NCBI GenBank assembly: GCA_021848725.1
Contig: JAJZTS010000009.1
Span: 1-57,212, forward strand
Direction: 5' to 3'
Source: Pseudomonadota bacterium
GTDB lineage: Bacteria > Pseudomonadota > Gammaproteobacteria > Burkholderiales > Thiobacillaceae
DNA: 57,212 bases
In this document: piece by piece, positions 8,850-15,949 of the stretch
Layout of the letters: each line of letters starts with the position of its first letter
Numbering within the stretch: position 1 is the stretch's first letter
Notes under the pieces: model-generated
Seen by the model: the letters and a program-made list of their open reading frames with translations, nothing else
Told to the model about the DNA's origin: nothing
Database searches by the model: none
Position numbers and translations under genes: made by a program

Positions 8850-9302
8850 TCATGGGCGCACGATGACCTTGCCGCGCATGCCGGCGGTGAGATGCCCCGG
8901 GACCAGGCAGACGAAATCGAAGTTGCCGGCCCGCGTGAAGCGCCAGACCAGTTCCCCCATCTGGCCGGGCTCGATGCTGACGGCATTGGGCCCGGCGTAT
9001 GGCGTCTCGGGAAATTGGCGCATCCGCGCGGCCTGCCTATTCAGCTCGGCCAGCCTGCCCAGCACCATCATGTGTTTGAGCTGGCCGCCGTTGAGCACCT
9101 GGAAGCGGATGGTCTGGCCCTGCTTGATGCGCACCTCGTCCGGCGAGAAACGCATGTCATCGCTGACGCCGATCTCGATGGCGCGGTCCACCTTGGCCGG
9201 GTCGCCGGGCCTGCCCAGCGCCGCGGGATAGCCCTCCGCCGCTTGGCCAACGCCACCGGACAGGGCGAGCAATGCGATCAGGACACCGATGGGTTTGTGC
9301 AT
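8850..9302 (-). CDS. Secreted cupredoxin-domain copper protein
   Basis: Periplasmic type-1-copper-like protein of 150 residues. A signal peptide (MHKPIGVLIALLALSGGVGQ, cleaved near AAEG) is followed by a cupredoxin fold. Candidate copper ligands are His in QLKHMMVLG and Cys, His and Met in FVCLVPGHLTAGM, the usual C-x(4)-H-x(4)-M spacing. It may carry electrons or bind copper in the periplasm. I chose the ATG at 9302 because AAAGGGAG precedes it and the signal peptide begins there. It lies upstream of the ferritin gene on the same strand with a 93-bp gap. The redox partner is unknown. Confidence 0.85.
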   Translation of the reverse strand: MHKPIGVLIALLALSGGVGQAAEGYPAALGRPGDPAKVDRAIEIGVSDDMRFSPDEVRIKQGQTIRFQVLNGGQLKHMMVLGRLAELNRQAARMRQFPETPYAGPNAVSIEPGQMGELVWRFTRAGNFDFVCLVPGHLTAGMRGKVIVRP

Positions 9303-9440
9303 ATCGCTCCCTTTCAGCACCGGGCCGAACGGCCGCACCGGAGAAGACCGCGTGCGCGCCCGGAATCTATGGCGTCGAAAAACCCGGTTTTAGGTCAGGC
9401 CGAACGCGGTTCGGCACTGTCGGCACAGCGCATGCTTGGA

Positions 9441-9482
9441 TTATGGCCGCTCCGCTGAACTTCGCCAGGTGAAGTTCAGCCA
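9441..9482. repeat. Hairpin element A (related to elements near cbbO2 and the desaturase)
   Basis: A GGCCGCTCCGC block is followed by a 10-bp perfect stem, GCTGAACTTC/GAAGTTCAGC (9454-9463 and 9471-9480), with a 7-nt loop. It shares the GGCCG-(C/T)xCGC-T(T)AAC-stem-GTTxAGCC plan with elements at 10959-11013, 11077-11125, 21141-21187 and 21258-21300. Here it lies immediately downstream (minus sense) of the cbbO-type relic. Confidence 0.6.
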
Positions 9483-9526
9483 ACGCGGCATAGAAACCTT
9501 CACTGAAAGCGCCCCTTCGGCCCTGA

Positions 9527-9669
9527 CTTGGTAAGCCCCATGAGAAGCTCGCGGAGCTTTTGGTCACGGATTTGCCGGCCTAGGGCTCGAGGTTGATGCA
9601 GTCGATGCAGATGCCCTTCTAGTCGAACTCGCGCACGGCGTGCCGGGTGTCGGCGTGAAGGTCCGAGAT
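9527..9669 (-). pseudogene. Decayed C-terminal fragment of a CbbO/NorD-type VWA gene
   Basis: Read on the minus strand, 9669-9580 translates as ISDLHADTRHAVREFD, stop, KGICIDCINLEP, stop. This matches the CbbO2 segment EDARQAVKELDREGIFTYC and the following ISLDP. After a frame change, 9559-9527 reads KLRELLMGLTK, matching the CbbO C-terminus KLPELFMALTK. The stretch between is deleted. Two in-frame stops and a frameshift make it a pseudogene. It is a third cbbO-like tail, lying between the two RuBisCO operons, and may descend from an older duplication of cbbO2. Confidence 0.7.
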
Positions 9670-9691
9670 CGCACACGGGGCGCCCAAACGC

Positions 9692-9761
9692 TTGGTAATA
9701 AAAGACCAAAAGGCAACAGTGCCACTCCAGCCCTGCCTTTATCGACCAAAAGGTAATATGC
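9692..9761. promoter_or_regulatory. Direct and inverted repeats upstream of the DsrE-like gene
   Basis: GACCAAAAGGCAACAGTGCC (9704-9723) recurs as GACCAAAAGGTAATATGCC (9743-9761), starting 39 bp later. The first copy also forms TTGGT-N8-ACCAA with upstream sequence (9692-9709). This looks like a regulator binding region for the gene starting at 9840. No known operator was recognised. The rest of 9670-9839 shows no gene. Confidence 0.45.
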
Positions 9762-9839
9762 CCTCGCGGGCACAAAGCTATTGCGAAACACCGTCTGCCT
9801 TGATGCACCCCCCAATGAACACACAGGAGACCACACCCA

Positions 9840-10370
9840 ATGAACACCCGATATTTCAAGGCGGCCGCGCTGGCGCTTGCCGTCTCCGCCCTGTCTGCCG
9901 CCGCGCACGCGGAAGATGCCACGATACTCGGCGAGGCCAAGGTCGACATGCACAAGTACCCGAAGATCGATCGGGTCTATGACGTCAACTACGACGACCC
10001 GAAAAAACTCAACGCCCTGGTCGGCTTCATCAAGAACGTCAACAAGGTCGTGCCCGGCAAGGCCGTGGTGGTGCTGCACGGCACCGAAATCCGCGCCTTC
10101 GCCAAGGAAAACTACGAGAAATATCAGGCAGTCATCGACCAGCTTGCCAGCCTGAGCAAAGAGAATGTCGACTTCCGCATGTGCAACAACGCCATGCATG
10201 CCGCCGGCTTCGAGGCCAAGGACATCGACGGTTTCGTCACCATTGTCCCGGCCGGCTTCGCCGAAGTCGTCAACCTGCAAAAGCAAGGCTACAAAGTCAT
10301 CGATGCCTCGGCCACGCCGGTCAAGGACAGCCGCTACCTCGACCACCCCGAAAAGAAACCGCAGTCCTGA
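9840..10370 (+). CDS. Periplasmic DsrE-family protein
   Basis: Secreted protein of 176 residues with a signal peptide (MNTRYFKAAALALAVSALSA, cleavage near AHAED), followed by a DsrE/DsrF-like domain (PGKAVVVLHGTEI near residue 72 and VDFRMCNNAMHAAGF). Cys115 sits where the family often has its sulfur-carrying cysteine. DsrE-like proteins bind or relay sulfur or are found in sulfur-oxidising bacteria, so a role in periplasmic sulfur chemistry is plausible but inferred. The ATG at 9840 has AGGAGA nine bases upstream. A strong intrinsic terminator follows, so it is a single-gene transcript. Confidence 0.85.
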   Translation: MNTRYFKAAALALAVSALSAAAHAEDATILGEAKVDMHKYPKIDRVYDVNYDDPKKLNALVGFIKNVNKVVPGKAVVVLHGTEIRAFAKENYEKYQAVIDQLASLSKENVDFRMCNNAMHAAGFEAKDIDGFVTIVPAGFAEVVNLQKQGYKVIDASATPVKDSRYLDHPEKKPQS

Positions 10371-10395
10371 GCGAAGAAGCGAACCGAAATTGCCA

Positions 10396-10418
10396 GGGCG
10401 CCTACGGGCGCCCTTTTT
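10396..10418 (+). terminator. Intrinsic terminator of the DsrE-like gene
   Basis: GGGCGCC-TAC(G)-GGCGCCC followed by five Ts, 25 nt after the stop codon. Confidence 0.9.
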
Positions 10419-10518
10419 GTTCTATACGAACCTGGCCCGCATCAAAAGCGCGCTGCCTGACGCTCGCTGGGTGCGCGTCATGAACCACTCAAGCCCATTT
10501 CAGCTCTGCGTGGTCGAC

Positions 10519-10920
10519 TCACCTTTTGCAGAGCGGGCCGTTTTCAGCCTGTAGCGCGCAGTGGGCTACATTGACGAAAAGGTCCTGGATTTCTTCCAGG
10601 CTAAGGCATGCCATGAGCCGGCTGGCGATATCCGGCTGCAGGGCGACCATACAGGATCGACCATCCGGCAATTGCAACTGTATACCGGCCAGGTGTTTCT
10701 TTAAGCCACCTTCCGATTGCTCCACCAGCCGCGCCTCCTCCTGCCGTAGCGACTCATAGCAGGCCTCCAGCGAGGCTTCGGTGGTGTCGGGCAAATCTTC
10801 CGGCACACCCACGACCAGCCCTAGCTGGTCATCCGCTAGGGTGCATTGAACGCCCAGCGCGCGCGCATGCTGAACAAATTTGTCGCGCTGGCCCGCGTCG
10901 AAAAACAGGTATTCCAACAT
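10519..10920 (-). CDS. Hypothetical protein, unknown family
   Basis: A 133-residue soluble protein that I do not recognise. It starts MLEYLFFDAGQRDKFVQHAR and has an acidic middle (ASLEACYESLRQEEARL). I chose the ATG at 10920 because GGAG lies eight bases upstream; a GTG at 10929 would add three residues. There is no signal peptide or membrane segment. Three scattered cysteines are present (residues about 29, 57 and 94), plus a C-terminal one. It converges on the DsrE-like gene and lies downstream of the cbbO2 tail-copy region, transcribed in the same direction as cbbO2. It could be read from that operon or from its own promoter in 10930-10960. Confidence 0.7.
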   Translation of the reverse strand: MLEYLFFDAGQRDKFVQHARALGVQCTLADDQLGLVVGVPEDLPDTTEASLEACYESLRQEEARLVEQSEGGLKKHLAGIQLQLPDGRSCMVALQPDIASRLMACLSLEEIQDLFVNVAHCALQAENGPLCKR

Positions 10921-10958
10921 GATGGGCACTCCAATAAATCCCGAACCGGCTCGGGCAG

Positions 10959-11013
10959 TTTTTGGCTACGGCCGCCGCTTCGCAGCTCAACGCCGGCTAT
11001 GCCGGCATTAGCC
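10959..11013. repeat. Hairpin element B downstream of cbbO2
   Basis: TTTTGGCTACGGCCGCCGC, then CTTCGCAGCTCAAC, a GCCGGC-TAT-GCCGGC hairpin (10992-11006), then ATTAGCC. Its plan and flanks match element C next to it, but the hairpin arms differ in sequence while still pairing. This compensatory pattern suggests the folded structure matters. Confidence 0.6.
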
Positions 11014-11021
11014 TACGCCGA

Positions 11022-11076
11022 AAGCCCCCCATCATGACACTTACTTCGTAAGTGCCATGAATAACTCGGGGAGCTT
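11022..11076. repeat. Second copy of the cbbO2 3' end inside a hairpin
   Basis: On the minus strand 11076-11041 reads K-L-P-E-L-F-M-A-L-T-K-stop, identical in protein to the true cbbO2 end at 11189-11154. The DNA differs at about eight of 36 positions, all synonymous (including TAA for TGA). The copy is embedded in a hairpin whose arms are AAGCCCCCC and GGGGAGCTT, with CATGACACTTAC/GTAAGTGCCATG inside. Confidence 0.85.
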
Positions 11077-11125
11077 TTAGTTCCGGCCGTCGCTTCGCGA
11101 CTTAACTTGCCTTCGCAAGTTAGCC
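11077..11125. repeat. Hairpin element C between the two cbbO2 tail copies
   Basis: TTAGTTCCGGCCGTCGCTTC, then GCGACTT and the AACTTGC-CTTC-GCAAGTT hairpin (11104-11121), then AGCC. It carries a second small hairpin, TCGCTTCGCGA. It is the closest relative of the element beside the desaturase gene (21141-21187). Confidence 0.65.
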
Positions 11126-11133
11126 TTCACTAA

Positions 11134-11190
11134 GAAATTACCGTTCATGGCACTCACTTCGTAAGCGCCATGAAAAGCTCCGGTAATTTC
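11134..11190. other. Long stem-loop spanning the cbbO2 stop codon
   Basis: Arms GAAATTACCG + TTCATGGC (11134-11151) pair with GCCATGAA (11167-11174) and CGGTAATTTC (11181-11190), with a 6-nt bulge. The downstream DNA is thus an inverted partial copy of the last codons of cbbO2, with the stop codon near the loop. It may protect or end the transcript. Confidence 0.65.
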
Positions 11191-13421
11191 TCCGGCAGGC
11201 GCTGGATGTTGTCGACCACGGTGTACTGCCGGCCGAAGATGTCGCTGACGTATTCGTCGGCCTTGGGGTCGAGGCTGATGCAGTAGGTGAAGATGCCTTC
11301 GCGGTCGAGTTCTTTCACGGCCTGGCGAGCGTCTTCGATCAGCAGGCGTTCGTCTTGCGCATCGACGTCCGAGGGTTGGCCGTCGGTGAGGATGAGCATG
11401 AGCTTCTTGTCCGACGGGCGCGCACCCAGGTAGTGGGCGGCGTGACGCATGGCGGCGCCCATGCGGGTGGAGTAGCCGGCCTGCATGGCGGCCAGGCGGG
11501 CCTTGACCTCGTCGTTCCAATGTTCGCTGTAGCCCTTGACGTGCAGGTAGCGCACGTCGTGCCGGGTGTTGGAGTGGAAGCCGGCGATGGCGAAGGGGTC
11601 GCCCAGTTTCTCGATGGCCCAGGCCAAGAGCGACACCGCCTCTTGCGAGAGTTCGAGGATGGTCTGTTCGGAGCCGGCGGCCTTTTCGTTGAGCGACTCG
11701 GACAGGTCGAGCAGCAGCATGACTGCGATGTCGCGGCCGCTGGTGCGGTGGCTCATGTTGATGCGCGGGTCGGGCGTGGCACCGCCCTTGAAGTCGATCA
11801 GCGAACGGATGGCGACGTCGAGGTCGAGCTCGCTGCCTTCTTCCTGGTAGCGGATGCGCACCTTGTCCTGCGGCTTGAGCAGATCGAGCAGGCGCTTCAA
11901 GCGCTTGGCCAGGGCATCGTGTTTTTGCAGCAGTTGGTCGATCTTGGCCGCGTTGCCGCTCGGGTGCAGGGCCTCGTAGACGCTGGCCCAGTCGGGCCGG
12001 TAGGTCTGGCTGTGATAGTCCCACTCCGGATAGTGACGCGGCGGCAAGCCCTTCAACTCTTCGCCCGGCTCGATCTTGCGCTCGGCGTCGAAGGCTTCTT
12101 CCTCGTCACCCTCTTCGATGAATTTCCACATCTGCCGGTTGTCGTCGCGGTAATCGATCACCGTGTCGTCGAAGTGAATCTTGGCGAACTGGTCGCTCTG
12201 GCGACGGGTCTTCGCCACGTAGCTCAGGGCCAGGCCGGCGATCTCGCTCGTGCTCGATTCGCCGGCGGCGAGTGCGGCGTGGAAGCGCTGCACGAAATCG
12301 AGCAGGGCCGGATCGGTATAGCCGTGATCCGGATCGAGCAAGGCGCGCGACAACATGGCCAGGCGATGGCGCAGGCAGGAGGTGGTCTCCGGGTCGCAGG
12401 CGGTCTCGACCGGCTTGGGGTGCAGGGCCAGGAAGATGCGGCGCAGGCCGGGGTATTCGCGGCAGAGCAGGGTCTCGATGCGGCAGTCTTCGAAGAACTC
12501 CACGGCCATACGCTGGAACGGGCTCCAGTTGTCGGCGATCTGGGCGGAGGTATAGCGCCGGTGGCCGACCATGTGGGCGAGCACGGCGCGGTAGCGGTCG
12601 AGGCCGGCGATCTCGCCGGCGTCGTCGAACACGTCCGGCACGCGGATGCCGAGTTGGTCGTAATACGGAATCGGCTTGCGCAGTTCGTCGAAGGCGGTGG
12701 AGTACGGCACCAGGTGATCGCTGTCCTGCCACAACGCGCGCAAATACAGATCGAGCTTGCGCTCGACGTCGGCGAACAGCGTGCCGTGCCGCTCGCGTTG
12801 CAGCACGGCGCGGCTGTCGGCCGATTGCAGGCTGAAGTAGTCCTGCTGCCGCTCGGGGTGGTTGCCGTAGTTGCGGATGCCGTATTCGACCCAGTTCTTC
12901 AGGCCCGCCATGGACAGGTTGCTGAGCAGGAACGGCGCCTGTTGGTAGAACTCGGGCAGGCCGGGGCTGGGGAAGGTGGTGTGGTGGCCGTGGATGGAGC
13001 CGGTGGTGCGCGCCATCAAATCCAAGGCGATGTCGAGGTAGTGCTGCAAAGCATCCTGCGAATGCTGGCGGCGGGCGACGGCCGCCAGGGTTTGCAGGAA
13101 GGGGGTGATGGCCTTGCCGTTGGGCGACTTGTGCATGGCGTGGATCGCCTGCATCACCATCGGCAGCGCCGAACCGCCCAGGGCCTTGGCCACCGAGGGC
13201 CATTCTTCCAGGAAGGTCAGGATCGGCTCGACCCCGCGGCCCATGCGGCCGAGGAAGCTGGCGGCATCGAGGTATTCGGACAGCTCTTCGCGGTTGAGCA
13301 CGGCCAGGGCCTCGGCCATGCAATCCTCGAACACCTCCTTCACCTGCGGGAAGCCGCTGTTGAGCTGCTTCCAGTAAGCGGCCATCAAGGGGTGCTGGTA
13401 TTCGGTTTCAGTCATAGTCAT
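11154..13421 (-). CDS. cbbO: CbbO, VWA-domain RuBisCO activase subunit (form II operon)
   Basis: CbbO paralogue of 755 residues that should pair with CbbQ2 to reactivate the form II RuBisCO. The C-terminal VWA domain shows the MIDAS motif DLSESLNEK and the downstream STRMGAAMRHA and LTDGQPSDVD elements. The N-terminal two thirds is helical, as in the family. I chose the ATG at 13421 because AAGGG lies five bases upstream; another in-frame ATG follows at 13415. A longer frame reaching into cbbQ2 is spurious. It lies 40 bp after cbbQ2. Its last 12 codons are repeated downstream (11041-11076), and its end lies in a long stem-loop. Confidence 0.95.
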   Translation of the reverse strand: MTMTETEYQHPLMAAYWKQLNSGFPQVKEVFEDCMAEALAVLNREELSEYLDAASFLGRMGRGVEPILTFLEEWPSVAKALGGSALPMVMQAIHAMHKSPNGKAITPFLQTLAAVARRQHSQDALQHYLDIALDLMARTTGSIHGHHTTFPSPGLPEFYQQAPFLLSNLSMAGLKNWVEYGIRNYGNHPERQQDYFSLQSADSRAVLQRERHGTLFADVERKLDLYLRALWQDSDHLVPYSTAFDELRKPIPYYDQLGIRVPDVFDDAGEIAGLDRYRAVLAHMVGHRRYTSAQIADNWSPFQRMAVEFFEDCRIETLLCREYPGLRRIFLALHPKPVETACDPETTSCLRHRLAMLSRALLDPDHGYTDPALLDFVQRFHAALAAGESSTSEIAGLALSYVAKTRRQSDQFAKIHFDDTVIDYRDDNRQMWKFIEEGDEEEAFDAERKIEPGEELKGLPPRHYPEWDYHSQTYRPDWASVYEALHPSGNAAKIDQLLQKHDALAKRLKRLLDLLKPQDKVRIRYQEEGSELDLDVAIRSLIDFKGGATPDPRINMSHRTSGRDIAVMLLLDLSESLNEKAAGSEQTILELSQEAVSLLAWAIEKLGDPFAIAGFHSNTRHDVRYLHVKGYSEHWNDEVKARLAAMQAGYSTRMGAAMRHAAHYLGARPSDKKLMLILTDGQPSDVDAQDERLLIEDARQAVKELDREGIFTYCISLDPKADEYVSDIFGRQYTVVDNIQRLPEKLPELFMALTK

Positions 13422-13433
13422 GGACGCCCTTCG

Positions 13434-13455
13434 CCCTCTCCCGAAGGGGGAGAGG
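13434..13455. repeat. Palindromic repeat between cbbQ2 and cbbO2
   Basis: CCTCTCCC-GAAG-GGGGAGAGG hairpin, of the same CTCTCCC/GGGAGAGG type as the second half of the repeat pair at 4175-4271. It fills the short gap just upstream of the cbbO2 ribosome-binding site. Confidence 0.65.
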
Positions 13456-13461
13456 AGACAA

Positions 13462-14265
13462 TCACGCAAACGTCGCGTCGATGGCGTGATCCAGCGTCGC
13501 CCGGATGTCGGCGTCGTCGGTGATCGGCCGGACCAGGGCCATGTAGCAGGCATCGCGCGGCTCGACACCGTCCTTGATCAGGGTGGCGGCGTAGACCAGC
13601 AGGCGGGTGGAGATGCCCTCGTCCAGGCCGTGGCCCTTGAGGTTGCGCGCGGTCTGGCCGATCTTCACCAGCTTGGCGGCGGTCGTTTCATCGAGGCCGG
13701 TTTCCTTGGCCAAGATGGCGGTCTCCAACTCGGGCGTCGGGTAGTCGAAGTCGAAGGCGGTGAAGCGCTGTTTGGTCGACTGCTTCAAGTCCTTCATCAG
13801 GCTCTGGTAGCCGGGGTTGTAGGAGATGACCAGCTGGAAGTCGGGGTGCGCCTCGATCAGCTCGCCCTTCTTGTCCAGCGGCAGGGTGCGGCGGTGGTCG
13901 GTCAGCGGGTGGATGACCACGGTGGTGTCCTGCCGGGCCTCGACGATTTCATCCAGGTAGCAAATCGCGCCGATACGGGCGGCGGTGGTCAGCGGGCCGT
14001 CCAACCACCGGGTGCCGTTGGCTTCGAGCAGGTAGCGGCCGACCAGATCGCTGGCGGTCATGTCCTCGTTGCAGGCCACGGTGATCAGCGGCTTGTTCAG
14101 CTTCCAGGCCATGTATTCGACGAAGCGCGACTTGCCGCAGCCGGTGGGGCCTTTGACCATGACCGGCAGGCGGTTGCGGTAGGCGGCCTCGTAGAGCTGC
14201 ACTTCCTTGCCCTGGGCCTGATAGAAGGGCTCTTTGCGAACCTTGTACTGTTCTTTATCCGTCAT
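13462..14265 (-). CDS. cbbQ: CbbQ, AAA+ ATPase of RuBisCO activase (form II operon)
   Basis: MoxR-type AAA+ ATPase of 267 residues, the motor half of the second CbbQO activase. Walker A is GPTGCGKS and Walker B is [17 protein letters not shown]. The [22 protein letters not shown] segment matches CbbQ1 closely, and the rest is clearly diverged. The ATG at 14265 (MTDKEQYKV) has GGAGA six bases upstream; a longer frame start eight codons earlier is unlikely. It lies 148 bp downstream of cbbM, behind a terminator-like hairpin and a dispersed repeat, and just upstream of cbbO2. Confidence 0.97.
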   Translation of the reverse strand: MTDKEQYKVRKEPFYQAQGKEVQLYEAAYRNRLPVMVKGPTGCGKSRFVEYMAWKLNKPLITVACNEDMTASDLVGRYLLEANGTRWLDGPLTTAARIGAICYLDEIVEARQDTTVVIHPLTDHRRTLPLDKKGELIEAHPDFQLVISYNPGYQSLMKDLKQSTKQRFTAFDFDYPTPELETAILAKETGLDETTAAKLVKIGQTARNLKGHGLDEGISTRLLVYAATLIKDGVEPRDACYMALVRPITDDADIRATLDHAIDATFA

Positions 14266-14284
14266 GGCGTTCTCCACACAACAC

Positions 14285-14326
14285 GTCATTCCCGCACAAG
14301 CGGGAAACCACTTTCATGGGAATGAC
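14285..14326. repeat. ATTCCCGC-type palindromic repeat between cbbM and cbbQ2
   Basis: GTCATTCCCGC-acaa-GCGGGAA, followed at 14318 by GGGAATGAC. It gives a nested hairpin of the same family as the pair at 2807-2903 and the related hairpin at 52092-52119. Confidence 0.65.
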
Positions 14327-14355
14327 GGCTTTAAGGTTATTCCGTCAACGAGATG

Positions 14356-14386
14356 AAAAACGCCCCCAAGGTGCGGGGGCGTTTCT
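14356..14386 (-). terminator. Terminator-like hairpin between cbbM and cbbQ2
   Basis: AAACGCCCCC pairs with GGGGGCGTTT, with a T-run on the minus strand about 30 nt after the cbbM stop. It mirrors the hairpin at 3733-3769 in the form I operon, so it probably limits read-through into cbbQO. Confidence 0.8.
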
Positions 14387-14413
14387 CAATTCAGCATCTG
14401 CCGAACGCACTTA

Positions 14414-15793
14414 TTACTTGTGCACGCCCAGCTTCTCGCGCCAACCCGGGAACAGCTTGTCGGCGTCTTTCGGGAAGGACTCGAATGCGCGAGCGAATTC
14501 CTTGTGCTCTTTCGCGAACTCGATCGGGTCGGCGCCTTGCTTCCAGCACTCGTAGGACTGACGCAGGGAGATCGCGCCAGCCGCCGGGCTGTCGATGTGG
14601 CCGTAGGAGCCGCCACCGGCGGTGTTGATCACGTTGCCGTGGCCCAGGTTTTCGAAGAAGCCGGGCAGACGCAGCGCGTTCATGCCGCCGGAGATGATCG
14701 GGGTGGTGGGCTTCATGCCGTACCACTTCTGGAAGTAGACCGGGCCTTGGCACTCGTCGCGCTCGATCATGTAGGCGATGATCTTGTCGTCGCCCTCGCC
14801 TTCCATCTTGCCGTAGCCCATGGTGCCGACGTGGATGCCGGAAGCACCTTGCAGACGGGACATCTTGGCCAGCACGAAGGCGGTGTAGCCGCGCTTGGAA
14901 GAAGGCGAAGTCACGGCACCGTGACCGGCACGGTGGTAGTGCAGGTACTGGCCGGGGTACTGACGGCGGGCGGTGGTGACCATGCCCGGGCCGCCGACGT
15001 AGCCGTCGACCAGGAAGGCCAGCTTGTCGGCGTCGGGGCCGAACACTTCCAGCGCGTAGTCGGCGCGGGCGCACATCTCGTAGTGATCGTCGGCGGTGAT
15101 GTTCATGGAGAACAGCTTGGCCTGGCCAGTTTCGTCCTGGGCGCGCTTCAGCGCGTCATAGACCAGCGGCAGCACCTTCTTCAGCGGGCAGAACACCTGG
15201 TTGCCCTGGGGCTCGTCGTTCTTGATGAAGTCGCCACCCAGCCAGAACTGGTAGGCGGCCTTGGCGAACGGCTCGGGACGCAGACCCAGCTTGGGCTTGA
15301 TGATGGTGCCGGCGATGTAACCGCCGTTCTCGACCGGACGGCCGAGGATGCGCCACAGGTTGGAGATGTCGGTGGCCGGGCCGTCGAACATCTGGATCGC
15401 ACGCTCGGGCACGTAGAAGTCGATCATCTTGGCATGCTCGATGTCGCCCATGCCCTGGTTGTTGCCGATGGCCAGGGTCAGGAACGAGACCATCATGAAG
15501 CGGCCGTCGGTGACGTTGCGGTCGAACAGTTCCAGCGGATAGGCGATGCGCATATCCTCGGTGGCTTCGTCGATGTAGTAAACCAGCGCGTCGACGCCCT
15601 TGGTGAACTCGTCGGTGGTGGACACTTCGACGTTGGTACCGGTGGAGGACTCGGCCGCGAAGTGGGCGGCGGCTTCCAGGTAGCCATAGCCAGACTTGGG
15701 TTTCATCTTGTAGGCGACGAGGATGTGCTTGCCACCCTTGATCAGCTCTTCTTCCTTGAGGGACAGATCGGCATAACGTGCGGACTGATCCAT
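14414..15793 (-). CDS. cbbM: RuBisCO form II
   Basis: Form II ribulose-1,5-bisphosphate carboxylase (459 residues), a dimer-based enzyme without a small subunit that works best at high CO2 and low O2. Active-site residues fall at the same numbers as in Rhodospirillum: Lys166 in [11 protein letters not shown], and Lys191, Asp193 and Glu194 in [14 protein letters not shown]. The [10 protein letters not shown] and [11 protein letters not shown] segments follow. I chose the ATG at 15793 ([10 protein letters not shown]) because AAGGAG lies nine bases upstream; the frame extends eight codons further without support. Its regulator cbbR2 is divergent, 156 bp away. Confidence 0.99.
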   Translation of the reverse strand: MDQSARYADLSLKEEELIKGGKHILVAYKMKPKSGYGYLEAAAHFAAESSTGTNVEVSTTDEFTKGVDALVYYIDEATEDMRIAYPLELFDRNVTDGRFMMVSFLTLAIGNNQGMGDIEHAKMIDFYVPERAIQMFDGPATDISNLWRILGRPVENGGYIAGTIIKPKLGLRPEPFAKAAYQFWLGGDFIKNDEPQGNQVFCPLKKVLPLVYDALKRAQDETGQAKLFSMNITADDHYEMCARADYALEVFGPDADKLAFLVDGYVGGPGMVTTARRQYPGQYLHYHRAGHGAVTSPSSKRGYTAFVLAKMSRLQGASGIHVGTMGYGKMEGEGDDKIIAYMIERDECQGPVYFQKWYGMKPTTPIISGGMNALRLPGFFENLGHGNVINTAGGGSYGHIDSPAAGAISLRQSYECWKQGADPIEFAKEHKEFARAFESFPKDADKLFPGWREKLGVHK

Positions 15794-15921
15794 GGATATG
15801 CTCCTTAAGAGATGCAAATATTTGAATTACAAAAGCTCTCGCGCGGGAAAAACCCTGTGCAGAACGGGGCGAACTATACCCGCCCCTATCCATAAGAAAA
15901 AATCACAGTTTTTGATAATTT

Positions 15922-15947
15922 GCATAATTAGAAGCTTATAATTGCAT
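15922..15947. promoter_or_regulatory. Dyad in the cbbM/cbbR2 divergent promoter region
   Basis: An imperfect dyad, GCATAATTAGAAG/CTTATAATTGCAT, centred on AAGCTT lies immediately before the cbbR2 start, in a very AT-rich region (about 15890-15949). It is a good candidate CbbR2 operator, autoregulating cbbR2 and activating cbbM. This is inferred from position. Confidence 0.5.
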
Positions 15948-15949
15948 CC

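Noticed and set aside
11022-11190. The repeated gene ends as template and variable repeats of a diversity-generating retroelement
   Set aside because: Differences are not confined to adenines, all are silent in cbbO2, and there is no reverse transcriptase.
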